From Propionibacterium sp. oral taxon 192 str. F0372 (GTDB taxonomy: Bacteria; Actinomycetota; Actinomycetes; Propionibacteriales; Propionibacteriaceae), in assembly GCF_000413315.1 (NCBI RefSeq), contig NZ_KE340297.1:1314599-1378598 (forward strand): 64,000 nucleotides of DNA, read 5' to 3'. The notes beneath the pieces are model-generated. The model did not search any database. It saw nothing but the letters and a program-made list of their open reading frames with translations, and had not been told where the DNA came from. Position 1 is the stretch's first letter; each line of letters starts with the position of its first letter. Positions 34,187-43,216 of this stretch are shown one piece after another. Made by a program: the position numbers and the translations under genes.

Positions 34187-34554
34187 ACCTCCAGCGCGGT
34201 GCTGGTTCCGGGCTGGTCATCGCGATCATCATGGTTCTCGCCATGGCCGGGCTCGTCGCGGCCATCCATGGAGGTTGGCTGGCCTCCGGGCAGCGCGCTC
34301 GTTCGGCCGCCGACATCGTTGCCCTAGCCGCGGCCCAGGCTCATGCCGATGGTGCCGACGGCTGCGCCCAGGGCGGACGAGCTGCCGAGCAGAACCGAGC
34401 GAGGCTGGTTGAATGTGAGCTTACCAGTGGCTATGGGGAATTCGTCATTGACATCACTGTTGAGGTCGAGGTGCTCCCAGCCATCCCGGATGCCCCGCGC
34501 ACCGCACGGGCTAGTGCTCGAGCGGGCATCGTCTCCGACGTCTCTGGGGGATGA
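34183..34554 (+). CDS. TadE-like protein of the helicase/secretion neighbourhood family
   Basis: 123 residues overlapping the previous gene (ATGA). 'RGAGSGLVIAIIMVLAMAGLVAAIHGG' forms the N-terminal helix and 'SAADIVALAAAQAHADGADGCAQGGRA' the typical TadE/TadG-like segment with paired cysteines. This family is defined by its place beside the DECH-box helicase encoded next door. Confidence 0.8.
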   Translation: MNLQRGAGSGLVIAIIMVLAMAGLVAAIHGGWLASGQRARSAADIVALAAAQAHADGADGCAQGGRAAEQNRARLVECELTSGYGEFVIDITVEVEVLPAIPDAPRTARASARAGIVSDVSGG

Positions 34555-34705
34555 AGCAGTTGTTCTCGATATCGTTCCAGCACGAATCGTCTTGGTGGGT
34601 GTCTTGTTTACCAAGCAGTTATGCAGTTCATGGTGGTGGGTTCTCATGGGCGTAACGGCTGGGTGCCGGGGAGCAGGTACCCGGAAGCCACCGCAATGAT
34701 CCTGG

Positions 34706-36985
34706 TCAACCGGGCTCACTGCCCAGCAGTATCTCCAGCAGATCCGCGGCGCTGTGTTTGTCGAGCATTTGGTTGGCATTGCCGCATTTGGGCGATATAC
34801 AGCAACTGGGGCAGCCCGCATCGCAGGAGCAACTCCGTAGTCGCTCTCGGGTGGCGGCCCACCATTTCTCGGCGATCTCGTAACCGTATTCGGCGAATCC
34901 CGCCCCGCCGTCAGCCCCGTCGTGGACGAAGATTGTCGTTGTGCCGGTATCGGGATGCAGGATCGCCGATAATCCGCCGATATCCCAGCGGTCGCAGGGA
35001 GCGAAGGCCGGGAGAAGCCCGATCGCGGTGTGCTCGGCGGCATGGATTCCCCCGCCCAGCTGCACTGTGCTTATCTGCAGCTCGGCCACCACCTCATCGG
35101 GTACCAGCCACCACATCGCCCGGGTCCGCATCCGGTGCATTGGCAGTTCCAGTGGGGTCTCGTCCCACACCTCACCGGTCTGCTCGTCGCGTCGCAGGAA
35201 ACTGGTCACCTGCGAGGCCATCTCGATCTCGCCCCGGCACACCACACCGCGGCCCAGATCGCGACGATCGGTCTCTGCGAGAATGTGAATTTCCTCCTCC
35301 ACCCGTGCCTGGGTGTAGTAAGGCAACTCGCTGCGTTTCACCAGAGCCACCCGGTCGTCGAGATTCAGTTCGCGCACCAGCCACTGCTCCGACTGGTGTA
35401 GATAGACCGCACCAGTGTGCACGGTGCGCTCCACCACTCCACGATCCACCGAGCCGATCACCCGTCCCGAGGCTTCTTCGACTATTTCCACCGGCTTGGT
35501 GGTTCCCCCTCGCAGATCGATTGAATCTACTGCCCGCTGTGGTTGGGTCCAGTACCATCCAGTGGGCCGGCGCCGCAGTAGTCCCGAGACGCTCAATTGG
35601 TTGGCGATGCCGGTCATCGTTGGCCCGAACCATCTCTCGTCATCCGGCGTGAGCGGCTGCTCCTGGGCTGCGGCAGCGAGGTGGGGAGCTAGAACGTATT
35701 TGTTTGAGGGGTGCAGCACCGTCCGTTCGACCGGATGATCAAAGATCAACTCGGGATGGGCCATCAGGTGGGCGTCCAACGGGTCATCCTTGGCGACGAG
35801 CACCACTAGGGCGTCATCGGCGCCACGCCCGGCCCGCCCAGCCTGCTGCCAGAATGCCGCCAGTGAACCGGGGAAACCCGTTATCACCACCGCATCCAGC
35901 CCGGCGATATCGATCCCGAGCTCCAGGGCGCTCGTCGATGCGACCCCGCCCAGTTCACCGCTGCGCAACTGCTTCTCCAGCGCCCGGCGGTCCTCGGCCA
36001 GATACCCGGCACGGTAGGAGGCGATCGCACGCCCCGAGGTGGAATGCTTCGCGGCCCACAACGCCACCAACTCGGCCTGGGCGCGGGAACGAACGAAGGT
36101 CAGCACCCGCATCCCGGCATCGACGAGCCCAGCCATCAACTCCGCGGCATCGTGCGGGGCATCGGATGCGGGAGCCCAGCACACCACGTCGCGCCCGGAA
36201 TGCGGGGAGGAATCTTCGGCGACCTCGATGAGTGGGTTGGGCTCCCCGATGAGTTCTGCTCCAGATCTTCCCGCCTGCGCCATGGTCGCCGAGGTGAGGA
36301 TGAAGGTGGGCTCTGCCCCGTGGACAGCGCAGAGCCGCCGTAGTCGCCGGATCACCTGTCCCACCTGGGACCCGAACACCCCGCGGCAGTAATGGGCCTC
36401 GTCGATCACCACATAACGCAGCGACGACAGGAATCGTGCCCAGCGGGTGTGGTTGGGCAGCACCGAGAAATGGATCATGTCCGGGTTGGAAAACAGGAAA
36501 CCGGCGTGATCCCGGGCGAATTGACGCTCGGCGGGAGAGGAATCTCCGTCCAGCGCTCCGACAAGCCAGCCCTTTGGGCCGAGCCTGCGTGCCGAGGTCA
36601 ATTGATCATGGGCAAGGGCTTTCGTTGGAGCCAGATGAAGGGCCGTGTGCCGGGCAACACCCAGCCGGGAACGTAGATCATCGCAACTCACACCGAGCCG
36701 CGCCCGGGCTGGGTCTACGGCCGTCGCTGCCATGATCGGCATCAGATAGGCCAGCGACTTGCCCGAGGCCGTCGGGGTGCTCAATGCCACGTGTCGTCCC
36801 GACCACAGATGCTGGGCTGCGGTCACCTGGTGCTGCCACGGGTGGTGGATACCCGCGGCGGTCAGTGAATCGCGGATCTCGCCGGGCAACCACTCGGGCC
36901 ATTCGGCGCTCACCCCTGCGATGGCCTCGTGATGGCGGATTCCGACGACCCGCTCGTCGGAGATCAACCAGTCGGGAATAGCCAT
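34706..36985 (-). CDS. DEAD/DECH-box helicase with C-terminal four-cysteine zinc site (MrfA-like)
   Basis: 759 residues from ATG 36985. Superfamily 2 motifs: Walker A 'STPTASGKSLAYLMP', DEAH box 'VVIDEAHYCRG', 'LTSATMAQAG', 'TNALELGIDIAGLDAVV'-like motif V and 'QQAGRAGRG' motif VI. The DUF1998-type C-terminal part ends 'CSCDAGCPSCCISPKCGNANQ', giving four zinc ligands. Relatives (MrfA in Bacillus) act in excision-type repair of mitomycin damage. Convergent to the Tad operon, the conserved actinobacterial arrangement. Confidence 0.85.
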   Translation of the reverse strand: MAIPDWLISDERVVGIRHHEAIAGVSAEWPEWLPGEIRDSLTAAGIHHPWQHQVTAAQHLWSGRHVALSTPTASGKSLAYLMPIMAATAVDPARARLGVSCDDLRSRLGVARHTALHLAPTKALAHDQLTSARRLGPKGWLVGALDGDSSPAERQFARDHAGFLFSNPDMIHFSVLPNHTRWARFLSSLRYVVIDEAHYCRGVFGSQVGQVIRRLRRLCAVHGAEPTFILTSATMAQAGRSGAELIGEPNPLIEVAEDSSPHSGRDVVCWAPASDAPHDAAELMAGLVDAGMRVLTFVRSRAQAELVALWAAKHSTSGRAIASYRAGYLAEDRRALEKQLRSGELGGVASTSALELGIDIAGLDAVVITGFPGSLAAFWQQAGRAGRGADDALVVLVAKDDPLDAHLMAHPELIFDHPVERTVLHPSNKYVLAPHLAAAAQEQPLTPDDERWFGPTMTGIANQLSVSGLLRRRPTGWYWTQPQRAVDSIDLRGGTTKPVEIVEEASGRVIGSVDRGVVERTVHTGAVYLHQSEQWLVRELNLDDRVALVKRSELPYYTQARVEEEIHILAETDRRDLGRGVVCRGEIEMASQVTSFLRRDEQTGEVWDETPLELPMHRMRTRAMWWLVPDEVVAELQISTVQLGGGIHAAEHTAIGLLPAFAPCDRWDIGGLSAILHPDTGTTTIFVHDGADGGAGFAEYGYEIAEKWWAATRERLRSCSCDAGCPSCCISPKCGNANQMLDKHSAADLLEILLGSEPG

Positions 36986-37057
36986 GGCACAACCCTGCCA
37001 TGGCTGGATGGGCGGCTCGTCGCAATGTGGAGCGAAGTATTGTGCGACAGTGGGACG

Positions 37058-38542
37058 ATGAAGCACCTTCGTGATCATCTGATCGCCGCCGACTACCGAG
37101 TTGATCCCGTGCTGGATCGCATCACCGAGGCCGGGCAGGCTGGGCTGGGCCGCAACTCGACAATCCCGGCGGCTACAGCCCTCGGGGATGCCGATGACCC
37201 GCAGGCCACCCTCATCAAGATGTTCGTCTTGGGGCGCGAGGTACCACGTCGTGATGCAGCCAGGGCGCTGCCCCTGGCCAGACTCGAAGGAACCGGGCTG
37301 GTCACCGTCACCGGGGACAGCGTCCGTGCCGAGGTCGATATCCGTCCCTATGGGTTCGAGATCCCCGATACCGAACCGGTCGCTGGGGCCCCTGCGACTT
37401 TCGATGGCTGGGTTGTCTCCGACCCCACTCCCGGCCTTGACAATGACCGTCGCCCAACACGCCCGGACTACGTTCTTGGTGTCTCCCCGGCTTCCACGAC
37501 TCTGGCCGGGATGACGATCCCTGGCCATGTCGGCGCCGCCCTCGATCTCGGCACCGGCTGCGGGGTGCAATCCCTGCACCTGTCCACTCACGCCGACCGG
37601 ATCGTCGCCACTGACATCAACCCGCGCTGCCTGCACTTCGCACGACTCACCGCCGCACTCAACAACATCGACGTTGATCTGCGCGACGGCTCCCTCTACG
37701 ACCCGGTTCCCGAGAGTTTCGATCTCATCGTCACCAACCCACCTTATGTCATGTCCCCGCCGCGCACCGACGGATGCCTGGTCTACCGGGAGGCTGGGCT
37801 GCAATCCGACGACCTCGTGCGGCAGGTGGTCACCGGGGCACCCGCCCACCTAAACCCCGGAGGGGTCGCCCAGGTGCTGGCCAATTGGGCAATCACCGAC
37901 GACCAGCCGTGGACGGAACGTGTCGCAGCCTGGGCAAACGGGGGCGCTGACTTGTGGATCATTGAGCGTGAACGGCTTGATCCCTTCGCCTACATCGAGA
38001 TGTGGCTCACCGACGCAGGGCTGGCCGGGGATGCGACCTGGGAGGCCCGTTACCGGGAGTGGCTCGATTATTTCGATGCGCTGCACATCACCGGGATCGG
38101 CATGGGCTGGATCACCGTCGTCAATTCCGGACGTGAAATACCGGACGTGCACGTCGAATCCTGGCCCCATGAGGTGGTTCAACCTGTCGGTGTGGCACTG
38201 GGTGCCCGGTGCCGACAGGTCAGCGCGGCGTCTATGGACGACGGTGAATTGCTCGGGGCTCGATGGAGAATCGCCCCCGGTGTCGTCAGCGAGACCATGG
38301 GAAGTCTCGGGGCGCCCGATCCGCAGTACCTGGTCATGCGACAAGGACAGGGGCTCAAACGCGCCACCCAGCTGACCACTGAACTGACCGCAGTTCTTGG
38401 CGCCTGCGATGGGGATCTACCACTGGGGGTGATCATCGACGCCGTGGCACAGCTGATGGAGGCCGACGTCGCATCGCTGCGTGCTCAACTGCTCCCCGGA
38501 GTGCGGGCCGCGATCGTAGACGATTTCCTGCGGCTGGTGTGA
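37058..38542 (+). CDS. SAM-dependent methyltransferase, N-6 DNA/RNA/protein type (NPPY)
   Basis: 494 residues from ATG 37058. N-terminal winged-helix-like domain (~1-140), then a class I methyltransferase: 'AALDLGTGCGVQSLHLSTHA' (motif I), 'VATDINPRCLHFARLTAALN' and 'FDLIVTNPPYVMSPP' (NPPY, as in PrmC/HemK and adenine methylases). A C-terminal ~200-residue domain is typical of actinobacterial members. The substrate (rRNA, protein Gln or DNA) is not decided by the sequence. Confidence 0.8.
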   Translation: MKHLRDHLIAADYRVDPVLDRITEAGQAGLGRNSTIPAATALGDADDPQATLIKMFVLGREVPRRDAARALPLARLEGTGLVTVTGDSVRAEVDIRPYGFEIPDTEPVAGAPATFDGWVVSDPTPGLDNDRRPTRPDYVLGVSPASTTLAGMTIPGHVGAALDLGTGCGVQSLHLSTHADRIVATDINPRCLHFARLTAALNNIDVDLRDGSLYDPVPESFDLIVTNPPYVMSPPRTDGCLVYREAGLQSDDLVRQVVTGAPAHLNPGGVAQVLANWAITDDQPWTERVAAWANGGADLWIIERERLDPFAYIEMWLTDAGLAGDATWEARYREWLDYFDALHITGIGMGWITVVNSGREIPDVHVESWPHEVVQPVGVALGARCRQVSAASMDDGELLGARWRIAPGVVSETMGSLGAPDPQYLVMRQGQGLKRATQLTTELTAVLGACDGDLPLGVIIDAVAQLMEADVASLRAQLLPGVRAAIVDDFLRLV

Positions 38543-38636
38543 TCGCGGGTTATCGCGGTAGGTGAGGAGGGTGACCGTGTGGTGAAGTAGTTTCGGCATC
38601 GGTCATTGATCGCGCAGTACCCCAGGAGGTGAGAAC

Positions 38637-39419
38637 ATGGGAAGGCGGCTGCTCGTACTCGCCATGTGCCTGGTGGTGCTGTGTGGATGTGGGATGAGGT
38701 CTTCGACCGGAAAGGTTATGGTTCCCCGGGGCGATGAAACAGGCCTTGAGTTCATCGACTCCACCGGACTCGCCAGCGAATACGGTGTCTGGTCGGCGCA
38801 TCTTGACCCGGCTGAGACCACCGGGCTCATGATCTATCTGCACGGCGATGGCCACGGCGAATTCGACCCGGACAGTACCGTTCTCGACGACTATGCCGAG
38901 GTCGCTCGCCGCCACCACCTGCTGATGCTCGCCGCGGTCACCCCGGACGATATGACCGGCACGTGGTGGGTCGATCCGGATTCATCCCGGTGGCTGGCGG
39001 AACTGGTGGCGGGTGCCCAGAAGGAACGCTCCATCGACCTGTCTGATGTGTGGCTTGTGGGTTACTCGGGAGGCGCCGAGGCAATCACCAACTATTTCAT
39101 GACCATGCATACAAACTTGTTTACCGGGGGAGGGGCATTCATGGTGGCTGGAGGCGATTTTTACCAAGAAGCCGGGTTTGCCCCGTCGCTATCCGATGAA
39201 CTCAAGGCGCACTATGAGATGGTCTGGGTGGCTGGTGACGAGGACCTCGGAGATTCCATCGACGAATTTAGTGGCTACTATGCCGCTGCACAGGGTGAAC
39301 AGTGGTTCCGGGAACGGGGTGTGGTGCACACCAGCATGATCGTGCTCCCCGGCGAAGACCACTTCTCCACGCTGTATCGGAGCACCGAAATCCTCGACAA
39401 GGTGCTTTCCGAGGGGTGA
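38637..39419 (+). CDS. Lipoprotein with alpha/beta-hydrolase fold
   Basis: 260 residues, preceded by an ideal AGGAGGTGA. Lipobox LCGC (Cys ~18). 'TGLMIYLHGDGHGEF', nucleophile elbow 'VWLVGYSGGAEAITNYF' (GYSGG) and a late 'PGEDHFSTLY' histidine fit a serine esterase or peptidase on the outer face of the membrane. Monocistronic, upstream of the PadR operon. Confidence 0.75.
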   Translation: MGRRLLVLAMCLVVLCGCGMRSSTGKVMVPRGDETGLEFIDSTGLASEYGVWSAHLDPAETTGLMIYLHGDGHGEFDPDSTVLDDYAEVARRHHLLMLAAVTPDDMTGTWWVDPDSSRWLAELVAGAQKERSIDLSDVWLVGYSGGAEAITNYFMTMHTNLFTGGGAFMVAGGDFYQEAGFAPSLSDELKAHYEMVWVAGDEDLGDSIDEFSGYYAAAQGEQWFRERGVVHTSMIVLPGEDHFSTLYRSTEILDKVLSEG

Positions 39420-39542
39420 GGGCCGCTGGGTAGATGTCACCCTCGCCGGGTCGGCATCACTTGCGTGGGAATCGTGCTGCACTGGCCTGCGCCGTGCCCG
39501 TTGGCTGCCTAACGACGAGATCGGTCGGGCACATTGCTCTTA

Positions 39543-39586
39543 TTGACTATACCTCACGCGTATATACGCAGTGTATAGTTGTATTC
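39543..39586 (+). promoter_or_regulatory. Promoter/operator of the padR-ABC-FtsX operon
   Basis: A TTGACT hexamer (39543), a perfect 12-base palindrome GCGTATATACGC (39558-39569) and a TATAGT hexamer (39574-39579) precede ATG 39587. The TATAGT lies seven bases before that ATG and no ribosome site is present, as expected for a leaderless transcript. The palindrome is a likely PadR autoregulatory site. Confidence 0.55.
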
Positions 39587-40111
39587 ATGGACACGCGAAC
39601 CACTCTGCTGGGCCTCCTCGATGCAGGTTCTGGCTACGGATATGACCTGAAGAACAGTTGGGACAGATGGTTTGGTGATACCAAACCACTGGCCTACGGG
39701 CAGATCTACTCGACCCTCGCCAGGCTGCTGCGTGACGGCCTCATAGAGGCCCGCGGTTCGTCGGCAGGCGCGGGTCCTGACCGTAAGCAATACGCGATCA
39801 CTCCTGCGGGTCATGACGTGGTGACCAAATGGATCTTCACCCCCGAGGTCCCGGCTGATTCGATTAAGGCCGAGTTATTCGCCAAAACGGTGATCGCCTT
39901 GCTGCTCCACGATGATGCCGAACGTTTGCTTGACTTGCAGCGCGCCGAGCACCTTGCCAGGATGCGCGAGCTCACCCGCGCCAAGAAGCAAGCCGACCTA
40001 GCCGGTGTGCTGCTCGCAGATCATTCGCTGTTCCACATCGAGGCCGATTTGCGCTGGATTGACCTCACCGCATCCCGACTGGGTGAACTCAGGGAGCAGG
40101 TGGTCGCATGA
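39587..40111 (+). CDS. PadR-family transcriptional regulator
   Basis: 174 residues. 'LLGLLDAGSGYGYDLKNSWDRWF', 'LAYGQIYSTLARLLRDGLIEARG' (recognition helix) and 'KQYAITPAGHDVVTKWI' (wing) are PadR hallmarks, followed by the helical dimerisation domain (Vir_act_alpha_C type). Expected to repress its own operon until a toxic compound or lipid-targeting antibiotic binds. Stop overlaps the ABC gene by ATGA. Confidence 0.9.
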   Translation: MDTRTTLLGLLDAGSGYGYDLKNSWDRWFGDTKPLAYGQIYSTLARLLRDGLIEARGSSAGAGPDRKQYAITPAGHDVVTKWIFTPEVPADSIKAELFAKTVIALLLHDDAERLLDLQRAEHLARMRELTRAKKQADLAGVLLADHSLFHIEADLRWIDLTASRLGELREQVVA

Positions 40112-40893
40112 CCAAGCAACAGGCCACTCATTCGGTCTGCGCAACTGGAATCGTCGACGCGGACATTCGCCCTGGGGTCATCATGTCGGCACGAGGGCTG
40201 GAGTTCTGGTTCGGCAGCACCCACGCCCTGCGCGGGATTGATCTCGACATCCGGCGCGACGAGATGCTGGCCGTGATGGGTCCGTCCGGTTCGGGGAAGT
40301 CCACTCTGCTCCATGTGCTTGCCGGGGTCTTGGTGCCGTCGGCCGGAAGTGTTCATTTCGATGGCCGTGATATCACCCGTCTCGGTGAGGCTGCCCGTTC
40401 CACCTTGCGGCTGCGCGAGTTCGGTTTTGTCTTCCAGTTCGGGCAGCTGCTGCCCGATCTATCGGCAGTGGACAACGTGACATTGCCGCTGCTCATGTCC
40501 GGGGTCTCCCGTAAACAGGCCATCGTGCAGGCCCGTGAGATCCTCGATGGCCTCGGCCTAGGCGATCAATTCGACAAATTGCCTGCCCAGATGTCTGGTG
40601 GCCAGGCGCAACGTGTTGCCGTTGCCCGGGCCCTGGTTACCTCGCCTCGTATCCTGTTCGCCGATGAGCCCACCGGTGCTCTCGACTCGCTGGCGGCCGA
40701 ACGAACCATGGAGGCTCTCACCAGCGCGGCAAAGGCAGCCGGGGCTGCGGTGGTGATCATCACTCATGACCCGAGGACTGCGGCCCATGCCGACCGGGAG
40801 GTCATGGTGCGTGATGGGAGGATCAGCTCGGGCACCGGACTCTTGGTCGACGACCCGGCAGAGGACCTTGACCATCCGGGAAGTGCGCTATGA
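40108..40893 (+). CDS. ABC exporter ATP-binding protein (LolD/MacB class)
   Basis: 261 residues: Walker A '[16 protein letters not shown]', Q-loop '[18 protein letters not shown]', signature '[15 protein letters not shown]', Walker B '[13 protein letters not shown]' and H-loop 'IITHDPR'. A ~30-residue N-terminal extension precedes the fold. Energises the FtsX-like permease encoded next; the pair probably exports or resists peptide or lipid-II-type antimicrobials. Confidence 0.9.
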   Translation: MTKQQATHSVCATGIVDADIRPGVIMSARGLEFWFGSTHALRGIDLDIRRDEMLAVMGPSGSGKSTLLHVLAGVLVPSAGSVHFDGRDITRLGEAARSTLRLREFGFVFQFGQLLPDLSAVDNVTLPLLMSGVSRKQAIVQAREILDGLGLGDQFDKLPAQMSGGQAQRVAVARALVTSPRILFADEPTGALDSLAAERTMEALTSAAKAAGAAVVIITHDPRTAAHADREVMVRDGRISSGTGLLVDDPAEDLDHPGSAL

Positions 40894-43025
40894 GTCCCGC
40901 ATTGGTGCGTCTCGTCCTTGCCGGTGACCGGGAGTCGCGACGGCGGCTGGTGGGTATTGCCGCGGGCATGATGCTCGGTGTGGCGCTGGTGCTCATGCTG
41001 GTCAGCGCCTACCAGGCATTCGGTGCCCGGAGTCTGCGCTCCACCTGGGTGCTGACCATTGCCGGTGACACCACGCCGCTGAGCCCCGACGTCGTCCTTG
41101 ACTCCGGTCACGTTGCCACCGCCACCACCAATGACTTCCACGGCGACCAAGTGATCCAGGTGCTCAAGGTGGCCGCCACCCCCGACAGCACGGTGCATAT
41201 CCCCGGTGCCCCGCGGATTCCCGCCGCCGGTGAGTACATCGCATCACCGGCGCTGGCCGAGCGTATCGCAGCGACTCCGGCCGACGAACTGGGCGACCGT
41301 TACGGTACCTCGATCGGCACCCTCGATCCCGGTGTTGTCGAAGGCCCAGAATCCAAGGTGATCGTCGTAGGGACGTCGCTCTCGGAGGTTGTGGCCACCA
41401 GTTCCACGGGAGGGGCCCAGGTGCGCACCGAATTCATCGGCTATGAATACGCCTCAATCTCCTACCGCATCGTTGCCGTCGTCGGAGCATTTGCCGTGCT
41501 CATTCCGGTTCTGCTGCTCATCGGCATCGTCACCGACCTGGGAGCAGCCCAGCGCGCCGAACGCTTTGCGACTCTCAGGCTGATTGGTGCGACTCCGGGT
41601 GGGGTGGCCCGGCTCGCTGCCCTGGAAACAGGGATCGTCAGCGGTATCGGTTCGCTTCTCGGCGTCGGGCTCTACTTCGCCTGTATCCCATTGGCGGCCC
41701 GCCTTCGGGCGGGAACCAGCAGCTTCTATCCCAGCGACCTGGTGTCGAGCCCGTTCGTCATCGCCTGTTGTGTCGTGGTGACGATGGTGAGCGCGACGGC
41801 GGTGGCGTGGTGGCGGACTCGTCGTGCTGGTCTCGGCCCGCTGGGTGTTTCCCGGGAGCGCATCGAGAACCCGCCCAGTGCTTTGTCGCTGATTCCGCTG
41901 GCGGTGGGGCTGATCACATTGGGTGTGGGCCCGTTGGTGGGGACGCAAGACGATCTCGTTCCGCGCTTCCCGCTGCTGATTGGTGGCTTCCTGCTTACCA
42001 TGACTGGCATTCTGCTCGTCGGCCCGCTGTTCACCTGGTGGGTCGCACGGATCAGCGCCACCCGCGTTCGCAGCGCCGCCGCAGTCATGGGCCTGGGACG
42101 GGTCATGCGTCATCCTCGTAATTCATTTCGCACAGTGGCCGGGCTGGTCATCGCGATGTTCGTCATCACCGTCTTCGCCGTGGCGATGACCGGGACCGCG
42201 GGGGCCCGGAAGATCAAGCAAGGTACCGGCTACTTGCCGGTGAGTATCGTGGTGGCCAGGACCGCCGACGATCCTGCGCAGGCGATGCAGCGTCTCACCG
42301 CCACTGCCGGGGTCACCACGACGGTGACTGGCTCTTTCCCCGCACAAGAAGAGGGCAAAAGGGTCGTGCTCTCCCGCCCAGATGCCGAGGCCATGGGCAT
42401 GTCGCAGTTGCCCGAGGGAGCCGACCACGTGTCCGTCTCTGTGGGCTGGTTGACTTCCAAGCAGGCCGACCCTCAACCTGCTGAGGCGCCCACGACTCCG
42501 GAGACCCTGGTGCTCGTGGCCACCGATGGTGACCAGCATTCGATCGAGCGGGTCAGAACGATCTTGGCCCCGATGGCCACCATGCCGGTGTTTACCCTCC
42601 CCGATCTCACCCGGATGGATTCCATGGCGTTGGAGAACCAATTTGCGGGCATGACGATCGTCGGAATCATCGTCGCAGGATGCATCTCTGCTGTGTCGAT
42701 GGCGGTATCGGGAATAGCCGGTGTGCTTGCTGGGCGACGGGTTTACAGCTTGCTGGGCCTCATCGGAATGCCCGTGGCGACGCTGCGACGCATGATCGCT
42801 CAGCAGACCCTGACCCCCTTCGTGACCGTCGTTGCGCTCAGCATCGGATCGGGCACGTTCACGGCATGGGCACTCGTGAGCGGGGTGTCTTCCCGCCACA
42901 TCGACTGGCCTTCTCCGCTCTACCTGTCGGTTTTCGCAGGCTGCGCGGTGATGATCCTGCTCAGCATCCTGGCCACCGCCAAGGCTGGTGGAAGAGTGAT
43001 CGGTACCACTACCAGATTTGAATGA
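40890..43025 (+). CDS. FtsX-like ABC permease
   Basis: 711 residues, ATGA overlap with the ATPase. An N-terminal membrane helix, a large extracytoplasmic part, a first FtsX bundle ('IPVLLLIGIVTDLGAAQRAERFATLRLIGATPGG', the coupling loop), a further extracytoplasmic region and a second bundle ('VYSLLGLIGMPVATLRRMIAQQ'). About 8-10 helices in two repeats, as in Bce-like or actinobacterial exporters. Last gene of the PadR-controlled operon. Confidence 0.85.
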   Translation: MSPALVRLVLAGDRESRRRLVGIAAGMMLGVALVLMLVSAYQAFGARSLRSTWVLTIAGDTTPLSPDVVLDSGHVATATTNDFHGDQVIQVLKVAATPDSTVHIPGAPRIPAAGEYIASPALAERIAATPADELGDRYGTSIGTLDPGVVEGPESKVIVVGTSLSEVVATSSTGGAQVRTEFIGYEYASISYRIVAVVGAFAVLIPVLLLIGIVTDLGAAQRAERFATLRLIGATPGGVARLAALETGIVSGIGSLLGVGLYFACIPLAARLRAGTSSFYPSDLVSSPFVIACCVVVTMVSATAVAWWRTRRAGLGPLGVSRERIENPPSALSLIPLAVGLITLGVGPLVGTQDDLVPRFPLLIGGFLLTMTGILLVGPLFTWWVARISATRVRSAAAVMGLGRVMRHPRNSFRTVAGLVIAMFVITVFAVAMTGTAGARKIKQGTGYLPVSIVVARTADDPAQAMQRLTATAGVTTTVTGSFPAQEEGKRVVLSRPDAEAMGMSQLPEGADHVSVSVGWLTSKQADPQPAEAPTTPETLVLVATDGDQHSIERVRTILAPMATMPVFTLPDLTRMDSMALENQFAGMTIVGIIVAGCISAVSMAVSGIAGVLAGRRVYSLLGLIGMPVATLRRMIAQQTLTPFVTVVALSIGSGTFTAWALVSGVSSRHIDWPSPLYLSVFAGCAVMILLSILATAKAGGRVIGTTTRFE

Positions 43026-43216
43026 GCACATGGTTGAGTGGGGCTGGATCTTGCGCCACCCCGGGTCCTGAACCAGCCTAACTTTCCGGGTGAATCCCAC
43101 GGGAACCGTTGGATTGTTGCCGGTGGCCACGGGTAACCTGCGACTTGTCACCCCGCCTAGCAGCCGGAGGTGGCGCATGAGCCGGGACGATCCCGGCCAA
43201 CTGGAAGGGAGCGCAC

